Shown here one piece after another: positions 17,676-26,094 of a stretch of DNA of 64,000 bases (position 1 is the first letter of the stretch; each line of letters opens with the position of its first letter). The stretch lies in assembly GCF_003143995.1 (NCBI RefSeq), contig NZ_QFWG01000001.1:186001-250000 (forward strand), read 5' to 3'. This stretch comes from Pseudoglutamicibacter cumminsii (GTDB lineage: Bacteria > Actinomycetota > Actinomycetes > Actinomycetales > Micrococcaceae). Both the position numbers and the translations under genes were made by a program. Under the pieces are notes generated by a model. The model worked only from the letters and a program-made list of their open reading frames with translations. It ran no database searches and was not told the origin of the DNA.

Positions 17676-18662
17676 GTGCGCAAATTAGCTGCTGCAACCC
17701 TGGCCGGTGTGCTGGCCTTGTCCCTGGCCGCATGCTCAGGTTCGAAAGAAGAACCAGAGAATTCCACATCGGGGGATGCGCAACTTCAAACCCCTTCACA
17801 GAGTGCTGACAAGGGCGACGCAAGCAAGCCCGTCGACTTGAGCTCGGTCAAGATCACTCATGACGGCAAGGACTCCGTATCTGCTGAGTTCGATACCCCG
17901 CTCAACGGCAACAAGCCGCTAGCGAAGGTCATCAACAAGGGCGACGGCCCCAAGGTCAAGGACGGCCAGAGCCTCCAGCTGCGCATGGCGACGTTCGATG
18001 CAGCCACCGGCAAGGAACTCCAGCCGGGTAGCTATGAGCAGGCACAAGGTCTGACCCTGGAAAAGGATGCTCTGGCTGGTGTCGAAGGGCTGTACGAGGG
18101 TCTCAAGGAAGCCACGGTAGGCTCCGATATCGCTTACTTCATCACGACCCCTAACCTGGATAGCCCGCAGCTGTGGGTCATCCACGTTGAGGAAGCGAAA
18201 GACCCTTCCGTGCAGTGGAAGAAAGCCACGATGCGCGGCGATAAGCCAACGGTCGACAAGGGCAAAAACGACACCTACACGGTCAACATTCCTAAGTCGG
18301 ATGCGCCTAAGAAGCTGATCGTCGATGTCATTGACGAAGGTAAGAAGGGTCCGAAGGCCACCAAGGAATCCAAGGTGACCGTCCGGTACGCCGGCGCGAA
18401 ATGGTCTGACGCTAAGCAGTTCGACGGCAACTTCGATGCTCCAGAGTCCACTTCCTTCGGCCTCAACCAGGTCATCGAAGGTTGGACGGAAGGCCTCGAG
18501 GGCCTCAAGGCTGGCACGACCGTGTTGCTCACGATCCCGGGCGAGAAGGCATACGGCGAAGAAACCCCGGGCCAGCAGAGCAGCTCGCCAATGGGCACGC
18601 TCGTATTCCTCGTGACCATCGAGAAGGTCGAAGACCAGGGCGACCCTCGCGACAACGACTAA
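17676..18662 (+). CDS. FKBP-type peptidyl-prolyl isomerase lipoprotein
   Basis: The 328-residue exported protein has a signal peptide with lipobox LAAC (Cys near residue 20), then a Ser/Gln-rich linker. A degenerate FKBP-like domain (about 65-180) is followed by a clear FKBP domain (about 215-320) with NQVIEGWTEGLEGLKAG and PGEKAYGEE. It would catalyse proline isomerisation outside the membrane. The GTG start has AGAAGGA upstream. It sits just after pafA and before a second, cytoplasmic FKBP; this pair is a usual neighbour of the Pup locus in actinobacteria, without known connection to pupylation. Confidence 0.9.
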   Translation: MRKLAAATLAGVLALSLAACSGSKEEPENSTSGDAQLQTPSQSADKGDASKPVDLSSVKITHDGKDSVSAEFDTPLNGNKPLAKVINKGDGPKVKDGQSLQLRMATFDAATGKELQPGSYEQAQGLTLEKDALAGVEGLYEGLKEATVGSDIAYFITTPNLDSPQLWVIHVEEAKDPSVQWKKATMRGDKPTVDKGKNDTYTVNIPKSDAPKKLIVDVIDEGKKGPKATKESKVTVRYAGAKWSDAKQFDGNFDAPESTSFGLNQVIEGWTEGLEGLKAGTTVLLTIPGEKAYGEETPGQQSSSPMGTLVFLVTIEKVEDQGDPRDND

Positions 18663-18730
18663 CCAGCGGGCGATATAGCCTCGCTGATCACACGTGCCAG
18701 AACAGGGTGCCAGAACAGGAGAGAATCACC

Positions 18731-19132
18731 ATGTCATTCGGACAGCGTAACTTCGACCTCGACCGGGAAAAGCCAGAAATCGATTTCCCGGGAGCCGATG
18801 TTCCTACTGAGTTGAAGATCATTGACGAGATCGAGGGCACCGGCTCCGAGGTCAAGCGTGGATCCCACGTCACGACCCACTACGTCGGCGTCGCGTTCTC
18901 TTCGGGTGAAGAGTTCGACGCATCGTGGAACCGCGGCCAGCCGCTCGAATTCACGGCGGGCATTGGCCAGGTCATCCAGGGATGGGACGAAGGCCTGCTC
19001 GGCATGAAGGTCGGTGGCCGTCGTCGCCTCGAGATCCCAGCGAACCTCGCATACGGCGAGCACGGAGCGCCTCCAGCGATCGGCCCTAACGAAGCCCTCA
19101 TCTTCGTTGTCGACTTGCTGGCCGTCCGCTAA
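18731..19132 (+). CDS. FKBP-type peptidyl-prolyl cis-trans isomerase, cytoplasmic
   Basis: The 133-residue single-domain FKBP has GSHVTTHYVGVAFSSGEEFD, GQVIQGWDEGLLGMKVGGRR and IPANLAYGEHG, which form the binding pocket. No signal peptide is present. The ATG at 18731 is preferred: AGGAGAGAATC lies upstream, and the open frame before it lies inside the previous gene. It is likely cotranscribed with the lipoprotein FKBP 68 bases upstream. Confidence 0.93.
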   Translation: MSFGQRNFDLDREKPEIDFPGADVPTELKIIDEIEGTGSEVKRGSHVTTHYVGVAFSSGEEFDASWNRGQPLEFTAGIGQVIQGWDEGLLGMKVGGRRRLEIPANLAYGEHGAPPAIGPNEALIFVVDLLAVR

Positions 19133-19184
19133 ATCCACGTACCCGATGCGCGCGAGCTAAGCGCGTAGCGTAGAGATACAGCCC

Positions 19185-21290
19185 GTGAGCACAAGCAACA
19201 TCAAGCCTGTGAGCCCTGCGGCGAAAGCCGTGGGGCTCATGCGCGTGCTCACATCAACCCGCATCGGGCTCACAGCAGCCATGCTCCGCGATCGTATCCC
19301 CGATTATCAGGGCTTAAGCGACGCAGCTTTCGAGCGCGCATTCGAACGCGACAAGAGCCGCCTGCGTTCCCTCGGAATCGAGCTTACGGTCGAAAAGCTT
19401 GAGGCAGACGCCCTCGGGGAGGTGCGGTACCGGATCGACCTGCCCGCGCATCGGCTGCCTGAACTGCATCTGAGCGATCAAGAACGTCTTGTGACCGCGC
19501 TAGCCGCGGCCGCTGTGGGCGGTAGCGGATGGGGATCTCACGCGCGTCGGGCATCCGTGCGGCTTGGGGGAGTGAGCACATCATCGCCTGGCGCTGGCGC
19601 TGGTGCGCGCGCTGAGCTGTCGGGCCCGCCGGACGCGGCCGAGGCGCTCATCCTTGCAGCTTTGTGCGAATATCCGGTCTCTTTCGATTACCGCGCGGCG
19701 AACGGTGAGCGCACCGAACGCCGGATCCTGCCGTGGGGCGTTGGTCAGCTGGCGGGCCGCTGGTATGTGTTCGGGGGCGACATCGAGCGCGGCGGCGAGC
19801 GCATGTTCCGTTTGGATCGAATCCAGGGGAGTGTTGCGCAGGCAAATGCTCGCAAAGCCGAGATGATCCACGAGATCTATGGGCGCCCAGACAAGTTTTC
19901 GATGCGGGACGAGCTCGCCCGGCTCACGCATCGTGACCTGCTCCAGGAGGTGTGGGTTGCTCTGCCGGAAGGGGCGGGCGCTGAGCTGAAAGCCCGCGGC
20001 CGCTCCATGGTGGAGGACCGTGGTGTTGAGGTTGTCGCGGTCGATGGCGTGTATTCCGATGTGATTCGCGAGTGCGCGGCCGTTGGTGCCGCTGTTGTGG
20101 GGCCCGGTGATGTTGCCCAGGACCTCGCGGATACCGCGCTGATTGAGGCAGCACTGGCCGCACATGATTCGGCTGGTGAGGATCAGTCGTCGCCGCGTTT
20201 GCGTTTATCTGCAGGCGGAAGGCCGTCGACTGATCAGGTTTTGGCAGACGTCATCAGTTTGGCTTCGGTGATTCAGTCTGAAGGGGCCCAAGATATTGAC
20301 GAGCTTGCTACGCGTTTTGCGGTGCCTCGTTCTGAGATTGAGCGCTGGCTTGCCACACTCGAGTTGGGTGCGCACATCGTAGAAGACGTTTCAACCGATC
20401 AGGCGAGCTTCGGGCTACGCCTTGATGGCAATACCGTTGAGCTGTCCGCCGATGAGGGGCTCACGTATCCGCTGAACGTTTCACTTCAGGAAGCTACGGC
20501 TTTACTGCTGGGTTGTGAGCTGTTGCTGTCCGTCCCTGGCCTCGGACCGTCAGTGCACGATGCGGCGGACGCCGTGGTTGAAAAGCTCACGCAGGCGCGT
20601 GCGCAACTCAACGATTTCAGCGCGATCGTGGCGAGCGAACCCGGACAGCATCGCGGTGAAACCTTGCGGTTTGCTGAGATGCTGGGGCAGGCCATTGCTG
20701 AACAGCGCACGGTGCATATGCGCTACGCGAGTTTCGAAGCGACGACCGAACGGAACATCGACCCGCTCACGCTTGTCCGCTTTGACGACAAGCTGTATGT
20801 GAGGGCGTGGTGTCACCTGCGTGGTGGGGAACGCACGTTCAACGTTGAGCGGATCGTCAATCTGGAAGTGACTGACAAGCAAGCAACCCACACGTTGTCT
20901 GATGAGCGCCCAGCGACCTCTACCGGCTTTGCAAGCGGCGGTGGCTTTGTAGGCGGCGATCGCGGTACCGAAGCGTTGCTTGGGTTCGGGCGGGATTCCC
21001 AGTGGATGGTTTCCTCGTTCCGGCCGAGCGTGACGCGGCGGACGGACACGGAGGTCATTGCTCGAGTTAACGTTGTGAGCGTTGAATCGATTGCCCGAAC
21101 TGTTGCCGAAACCGGTGGTGACGTGCGAATCGTCTCGCCTCCGCAACTGCGTGATGACGTCCGTGCGGCGCTTGAAGACCTGCTGGAGAGTTCACGCCGT
21201 TGCCGTACAGTGGGCACTGAGCTGGTTTCTCAACTAGCTGTTACACCCACAAAGAATCCCAACCCCACAAGCAAACAGGAGCAAAAGTGA
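19185..21290 (+). CDS. pafBC: PafBC, fused WYL-domain transcriptional activator of the DNA damage response
   Basis: The 701-residue protein contains two complete copies of the HTH-WYL-WCX layout: a first winged helix (about 10-70) and WYL domain with RWYVFGGD near 192, then a second HTH (about 350-400) and WYL domain with KLYVRAWCH near 540. In mycobacteria PafB and PafC are separate; natural fusions are known from Arthrobacter. PafBC activates LexA/RecA-independent damage-response genes. Despite its place in the Pup locus it does not act in pupylation. The GTG start follows a TAGAGATA box by about 8 bases. The stop overlaps the next GTG (GTGA). Confidence 0.93.
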   Translation: MSTSNIKPVSPAAKAVGLMRVLTSTRIGLTAAMLRDRIPDYQGLSDAAFERAFERDKSRLRSLGIELTVEKLEADALGEVRYRIDLPAHRLPELHLSDQERLVTALAAAAVGGSGWGSHARRASVRLGGVSTSSPGAGAGARAELSGPPDAAEALILAALCEYPVSFDYRAANGERTERRILPWGVGQLAGRWYVFGGDIERGGERMFRLDRIQGSVAQANARKAEMIHEIYGRPDKFSMRDELARLTHRDLLQEVWVALPEGAGAELKARGRSMVEDRGVEVVAVDGVYSDVIRECAAVGAAVVGPGDVAQDLADTALIEAALAAHDSAGEDQSSPRLRLSAGGRPSTDQVLADVISLASVIQSEGAQDIDELATRFAVPRSEIERWLATLELGAHIVEDVSTDQASFGLRLDGNTVELSADEGLTYPLNVSLQEATALLLGCELLLSVPGLGPSVHDAADAVVEKLTQARAQLNDFSAIVASEPGQHRGETLRFAEMLGQAIAEQRTVHMRYASFEATTERNIDPLTLVRFDDKLYVRAWCHLRGGERTFNVERIVNLEVTDKQATHTLSDERPATSTGFASGGGFVGGDRGTEALLGFGRDSQWMVSSFRPSVTRRTDTEVIARVNVVSVESIARTVAETGGDVRIVSPPQLRDDVRAALEDLLESSRRCRTVGTELVSQLAVTPTKNPNPTSKQEQK

Positions 21291-21700
21291 ATTGGTTCAT
21301 GTGGACCTTGTTATGGCTCGCGCTTTCGTTGGGCCTGATTGCGATGCTCGCGTGGGGTGTCCTGCATCTGTGGCGTAAGTTCCGCGCGTCGATGGTGGAT
21401 GTTGCACAGGCGGGCGACAAGGTTGCCGATGCGCTACAGACTGAAGCCGATGAGGTTCCTTCTTTGCCAGCTGAAGATCGTCACGGAACCCCAGTGGGCT
21501 GGGACGCTACGTTCGCTGACCCAACCGTGGTGCGTGCTGGCCGGGCCATCAAGCGTGACGAACGTGTTGAAGCGCGCCGGAAGCGGCGCATCGACATGCT
21601 GTGGGCCACCGGGCGTCCACGCCGCTGGGGTGACATCCACGACAACGACGAGGCGGATATGGATGGGACTGCCGTCGCGGATGAGCCTCGCGGCGTGTGA
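21287..21700 (+). CDS. Small membrane protein of unknown function
   Basis: The 137-residue protein has a single N-terminal transmembrane segment (about residues 3-30, MWTLLWLALSLGLIAML) and a charged cytoplasmic tail rich in Arg and Asp. I do not recognise a family. It is translationally coupled to pafBC by a GTGA overlap and lies before tatA, where actinobacteria often have a small uncharacterised membrane protein. The C-terminal part (VEARRKRRIDMLWATGRPRR) is basic and could contact membrane lipid or nucleic acid; that is inference. Confidence 0.75.
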   Translation: MNWFMWTLLWLALSLGLIAMLAWGVLHLWRKFRASMVDVAQAGDKVADALQTEADEVPSLPAEDRHGTPVGWDATFADPTVVRAGRAIKRDERVEARRKRRIDMLWATGRPRRWGDIHDNDEADMDGTAVADEPRGV

Positions 21701-21846
21701 ACTGTGCGGGCAATGTGAACTGGGCGCCCCAGTAACCGGAACGTTGATCACCGAGACCGTAGGGCCCCTGCACTAGAATAAGAGAAGCGAGCTGACAACC
21801 CATGTTTGGCGGGTTGTCTCACCGAACACTATAAGGAGCAGCAACT

Positions 21847-22119
21847 ATGCATCCGCCGTCACCCATGGCCTGGGCGATCATCATTGTCGTCATTCTTGTG
21901 CTCTTCGCGTTGCCCAAGTTGCCGAAGATCGCGCGCAGCCTGGGTGAATCTACCCGCATCTTCAAGTCGGAAATGCGGCAGATGAAGAAGGACGAAGAAG
22001 CGGAACGTAACGCCAGCAAGGACGGCGCCGCGGAGTCCGGCACGGCTGAGAACCAGGCGAAGGAACCTCTCGAAGGCCGCATCGTAGACACCCCGCAGGC
22101 TCGGGAAGACAACAAGTAA
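21847..22119 (+). CDS. tatA: Twin-arginine translocase subunit TatA
   Basis: The 90-residue protein has one N-terminal transmembrane helix (AWAIIIVVILVLFALPKLP), the LPKLPKIARSLGES hinge and amphipathic helix, and a charged tail, the TatA/E layout. It forms the pore of the Sec-independent exporter with TatC. The start codon ATG has TAAGGAGCA upstream. The hinge reads ALPKLP where most have FGxxKLP. tatC begins 9 bases after the stop, so the two are one operon. The Rieske protein QcrA in this window is a typical Tat-related client. Confidence 0.93.
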   Translation: MHPPSPMAWAIIIVVILVLFALPKLPKIARSLGESTRIFKSEMRQMKKDEEAERNASKDGAAESGTAENQAKEPLEGRIVDTPQAREDNK

Positions 22120-22128
22120 TTCTCAGCG

Positions 22129-22950
22129 GTGTCGAGTACTCGGCGGAAGAATACCGGCGGGCATATGCCCTTAAAGCGGCACTTTAAAGAGTTCCGCAAC
22201 CGGCTCATCGTTTGTGTTATTACGCTACTGATCACGTCCATCGTCGGCTTTTTCCTCTATAAGCCGGTGATGGCGTTCCTGATCAAGCTTGTTTCCGACC
22301 TCGGCGGAATCATCAACTTCGGTTCGGCGATCGCTCCGCTCGATGTGATGATCAGGGTTTCGCTGTGGATCGGCATGGTCCTGGCGGCGCCGATGTTCAT
22401 TTGGCAGATCTGGGCGTTCATTGTCCCGGGTCTGCTACGGAAGGAAAAGCGGCTCACGATCTCGTTTATGAGTGCCGCGATCCCACTGTTTTTGCTGGGT
22501 GTCGCGCTGGGTATCTATGTGATCCCTCACGCGCTGCGGTTCTTCCTTTCGCTGACTCCTGACAACGCGGGCAACATCATCCTGGTTAATGATTTCCTCC
22601 CGTTCGTGACGCGATTGACGATCGCCTTCGGTATCGCGATGGTCCTGCCAGTAGGCATGGTGGGGCTCAACGTGGCCGGTATTTTGCCGGCGAAATCGAT
22701 CCTGAAACACTGGCGCATCACGGTATTCCTCATCACCGTGTTTTCTGCGATTGCGGCGCCGGGCGGCGATGCGCTGAGCATGTTCTTCATCGCAGGCCCG
22801 ATGTTGGTCTTGTTTATCGCGGCGACGTTCTTCTGCTGGGTCCTTGACCGGCGGCGTGCAAAGCGTGAAGCGAAAGCACGCGTTGCCGGACCTAGCGAGG
22901 TTGAGGCGCCGCGTACCGTTTCCGCGCCTAAAGGAAGTGATGATCTTTAG
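22129..22950 (+). CDS. tatC: Twin-arginine translocase subunit TatC
   Basis: The 273-residue polytopic membrane protein has the TatC N-terminal MPLKRHFKEFRNRL, six hydrophobic segments and FIWQIWAFIVPGLLRKEKR after the second segment, with the conserved cytoplasmic loops. It binds the twin-arginine signal. The GTG at 22129 gives a short basic extension (SSTRRKNTGGH) like other actinobacterial TatC proteins; an ATG at 22165 starting MPLKRH is an alternative. The soluble basic C-terminal tail has about 35 residues. Confidence 0.94.
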   Translation: MSSTRRKNTGGHMPLKRHFKEFRNRLIVCVITLLITSIVGFFLYKPVMAFLIKLVSDLGGIINFGSAIAPLDVMIRVSLWIGMVLAAPMFIWQIWAFIVPGLLRKEKRLTISFMSAAIPLFLLGVALGIYVIPHALRFFLSLTPDNAGNIILVNDFLPFVTRLTIAFGIAMVLPVGMVGLNVAGILPAKSILKHWRITVFLITVFSAIAAPGGDALSMFFIAGPMLVLFIAATFFCWVLDRRRAKREAKARVAGPSEVEAPRTVSAPKGSDDL

Positions 22951-23076
22951 AAGACACCGTGATTGAGGCGTGCATTTGCGCAGCAAACATCGTCCGTATG
23001 TAACTCTTTGAGACCGCCACCATGGGTTCCTCTGTGAGAGGCCCAGCCCGAGTCAAGAATGTATCGAGGACAAGAC

Positions 23077-26000
23077 GTGTCATCTGAAGTAGAGGGGCTC
23101 AGCCCCGCCGAACGTTTCCAAGCAGCCGCGGAACGGCAGCGTCGGAGCCGGACCGAAGTGGGCAGGTTCGCATCAACGTTTTCGTTCGATTTGGATGAGT
23201 TTCAGCTCTCGGCCTGCGAAGCCCTTGAAGAGGGCCGCGACGTGCTGGTGGCGGCACCTACGGGAGCCGGCAAGACCATCGTGGGCGAATTCGCGGTTCA
23301 TTTGGCGCTTGCCCGTGGAACTAAGGCTTTCTACACGACCCCGATCAAGGCGCTATCGAATCAGAAGTTTTCTGACTTCGCCCAGACGTATGGCGCACAC
23401 AACGTCGGCCTGCTGACGGGGGACACGAGCATCAATTCGGAAGCGCCCATCGTTGTCATGACCACCGAGGTCCTCCGCAACATGCTCTATGCGGGGTCGA
23501 CGACACTCGATGGACTCGAATATGTGGTCATGGATGAGGTGCACTATCTAGCGGATAAGGACCGGGGTGCTGTCTGGGAAGAAGTGATTCTGCACTTGCC
23601 ACAGCGGGTTCAAGTTGCCTCGCTATCGGCCACGGTTTCGAACGCTGAGGAGTTCGGCGGCTGGTTGAACTCGGTGCGTGGAGCCACCGATGTTGTGGTG
23701 ACGGAGCACAGGCCAGTCCCGTTGAGCCAGCATGTTTTGGTGGGTAAGCAGCTGGTAGATCTGTTTGCTGAGGATGTTTCTTTCGACGAGACCGCGGGTG
23801 TCGATCAGCTCGTGAATCCGCACTTGATGCGGTTGGCGCAGCAACAGAATTCTCGCGATGGTTTGCGGGACTGGCGTTCGCCTCGCGGCGGTTCACATGG
23901 GCGTGATGAGCGTGGACGCCGCGATCAGAAGGGTCGCCGCGGCGGGCGTCATGGCCGCGGCCGCGGGCGTCAAGGTGGACGTTCGCGGCGTGCCAAGGAA
24001 TTCAAAGAGGATGCGCTGCGCTATAGCCGCGGGGAGACATACGCGGCTCACCGTGCTGACCGCAGCGAGCACGCGCGCATTGGGCATGAGCAGCATGAGG
24101 AATATCATCTGGTGCCGTCGCGGGCGCAACGCCCTGACGTCGTGATGACGCTTAAGAAAGCTCAGCTACTTCCTGCGATTGTTTTCATTTTCTCGCGTAA
24201 GCAATGTGATCTGGCGGTTCAGCAGTGCATCAACGCGGGTCTTCGGCTTGCAGATAAGCATGAGCAACGGCTGATTCGCGAAGAGCTCGATGATGTGGCC
24301 CAGAACCTGCCAGCTGAAGATCTCGATGTGCTGGGTTACTGGCAGTTGCGTGAGGGCCTGTTGCGGGGTGTTGTGGCGCATCACGCGGGTATGGTTCCTG
24401 TCTTCAAGGAAGCCGTTGAGAGGCTGTTTGTCCGTGGCCTGATCAAGGTCGTCTACGCGACCGAGACCCTTGCGCTCGGTATCAATATGCCGGCGCGCTC
24501 GGTAGTTCTTGAGAAGCTCGATAAGTTCAACGGCGAAACTCACGTGCCGATTACGCCGGGGGAGTACACCCAGCTCACGGGCCGTGCTGGCCGCCGAGGC
24601 ATCGATGTTGAGGGCCACGCTGTTGTGACGTGGCATCGTGGCATGGAGCCGGGCGAGGTTGCCGGTTTGGCTTCTAAGCGTACGTACCCGCTGAACTCTA
24701 GTTTCCGCCCGACGTACAACATGAGCCTGAACCTCGTGCGGCGCTTGGGCGCTCCGAAGGCCCGTGAGGTCCTCGAACGTTCATTTGCCCAGTACCAGGC
24801 TGACGCATCGGTTGTTGGTCTTGCTCGCCAACTCGATTCACGTGAAGAGTCCCTCGATGGCTACGCGGAGGCGATGGCTTGCCACCTGGGCGACTTCAAG
24901 GAGTACGCGCAGCTTCGCGCCGAGCTTTCGGCGGCGGAGAAGGCCGCATCGTCGGGTCGGAATCGGGCGCGCAAGAGCGCGATAGAGATGTCCTTGGATT
25001 CGCTGATGCGCGGTGACATCATCGAGGTCGGGGGACGCCGTGGGCTTGGCGTGGTCGTTGTGACGCAGCCGAGCCCATCTTTGCGGGATCCGCGGCCATT
25101 CGTTGTCACGATGGAAGGCGCGGGCCGCCGCTTGAGCGTCAACGACCTGGACACGCCGGCCGAGGTGCTGGCTCGTGTCAAGGTGCCTAAGTCCTTCAAG
25201 GGAGCCTCCCCGAAGGAGCGCATCGAGCTGGCCCGCCGCGCACGCAACGCCGTCGCCAACAGCTCGCAGAAACATCGTCAGGCGTCAGTGGGCTTCGCAT
25301 TCCCTGGACAGCAGGATGCGACAGAGCGCATCGAGGAGTTGCGTTCTAAGCTGAAGGCTCATCCGTGCCATCAGTGCCCCGAGCGGGAACAACACGCGCG
25401 CTGGGCCGAACGGTATCAGCGTCTCAAGCGGGAAACGGACCGGATCCACGGCGAGATCCAGGCGCGAACCAATTCGATCGCGCGGACTTTCGACCGTGTG
25501 TTGCACGTTCTGGAAGAAGTCGGCTACGTCAAGGGCAGGGGCCAAGAAGCTCGGGTCACGGATGCCGGCACAGTGATGTTGCGCATGTACGGCGAACGCG
25601 ACCTGCTGACGTGCCTCGTGGCCAACACGGGCCTGTTTTCTGGTTTGTCTCCGGCCGCGATGGCGGCCGCCGCGACGATGTTTGTTTTCATGCCTAAGCG
25701 CGATGCGGATGTGGTTCCGCACGTATGGCCGACCGGTGTGCGTCCCATCTGGGATGAAGCCGTCAGCATCGCTGAGGAGCTCACTCACCTCGAGAAGAAG
25801 CACCACATCGAACCCACGCCGGCACCGGACTGTTCGCTCGTTCAGCCGATGCACAGCTGGGCCATGGGCGAAGACCTCGCTGACGCGCTGTTCGCCTCGC
25901 CGATCGAGGCTGGCGATTTTGTGCGTTGGGCTAAGCAGACCATCGATTTTCTGGGTCAAATCGCGAGCAACGAGGCGATCGCGCCAGATGTGTGTGCGAC

Positions 26001-26094
26001 CGCATCGGCCGCTGCAGACCTGATCTCGCGAGGCATCGTGGATGCGTCATCGGTGATTGAAGAAGCGTTAGAAGAAGAGGAAACAGGTGACTAA
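23077..26094 (+). CDS. Ski2/Mtr4-type DEAD/DEAH box RNA helicase (HelY-like)
   Basis: This superfamily 2 helicase has about 1005 residues, with Walker A APTGAGKT, DEVH box (VVMDEVHYLADKDRG), SATVSN, and motif VI QLTGRAGRRG, followed by a DSHCT domain at the C-terminus (PMHSWAMGEDLADAL). An Arg/Gly-rich insertion (about residues 270-315, RGGSHGRDERGRRDQKGRRG) interrupts the linker between RecA domains and may bind RNA. The GTG at 23077 is chosen for GAGGA 6 bases upstream; an ATG at 23059 in frame is possible. A HelY-like helicase after tatC is a standard actinobacterial arrangement. The last 8 bases overlap the next gene. Confidence 0.93.
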   Translation: MSSEVEGLSPAERFQAAAERQRRSRTEVGRFASTFSFDLDEFQLSACEALEEGRDVLVAAPTGAGKTIVGEFAVHLALARGTKAFYTTPIKALSNQKFSDFAQTYGAHNVGLLTGDTSINSEAPIVVMTTEVLRNMLYAGSTTLDGLEYVVMDEVHYLADKDRGAVWEEVILHLPQRVQVASLSATVSNAEEFGGWLNSVRGATDVVVTEHRPVPLSQHVLVGKQLVDLFAEDVSFDETAGVDQLVNPHLMRLAQQQNSRDGLRDWRSPRGGSHGRDERGRRDQKGRRGGRHGRGRGRQGGRSRRAKEFKEDALRYSRGETYAAHRADRSEHARIGHEQHEEYHLVPSRAQRPDVVMTLKKAQLLPAIVFIFSRKQCDLAVQQCINAGLRLADKHEQRLIREELDDVAQNLPAEDLDVLGYWQLREGLLRGVVAHHAGMVPVFKEAVERLFVRGLIKVVYATETLALGINMPARSVVLEKLDKFNGETHVPITPGEYTQLTGRAGRRGIDVEGHAVVTWHRGMEPGEVAGLASKRTYPLNSSFRPTYNMSLNLVRRLGAPKAREVLERSFAQYQADASVVGLARQLDSREESLDGYAEAMACHLGDFKEYAQLRAELSAAEKAASSGRNRARKSAIEMSLDSLMRGDIIEVGGRRGLGVVVVTQPSPSLRDPRPFVVTMEGAGRRLSVNDLDTPAEVLARVKVPKSFKGASPKERIELARRARNAVANSSQKHRQASVGFAFPGQQDATERIEELRSKLKAHPCHQCPEREQHARWAERYQRLKRETDRIHGEIQARTNSIARTFDRVLHVLEEVGYVKGRGQEARVTDAGTVMLRMYGERDLLTCLVANTGLFSGLSPAAMAAAATMFVFMPKRDADVVPHVWPTGVRPIWDEAVSIAEELTHLEKKHHIEPTPAPDCSLVQPMHSWAMGEDLADALFASPIEAGDFVRWAKQTIDFLGQIASNEAIAPDVCATASAAADLISRGIVDASSVIEEALEEEETGD

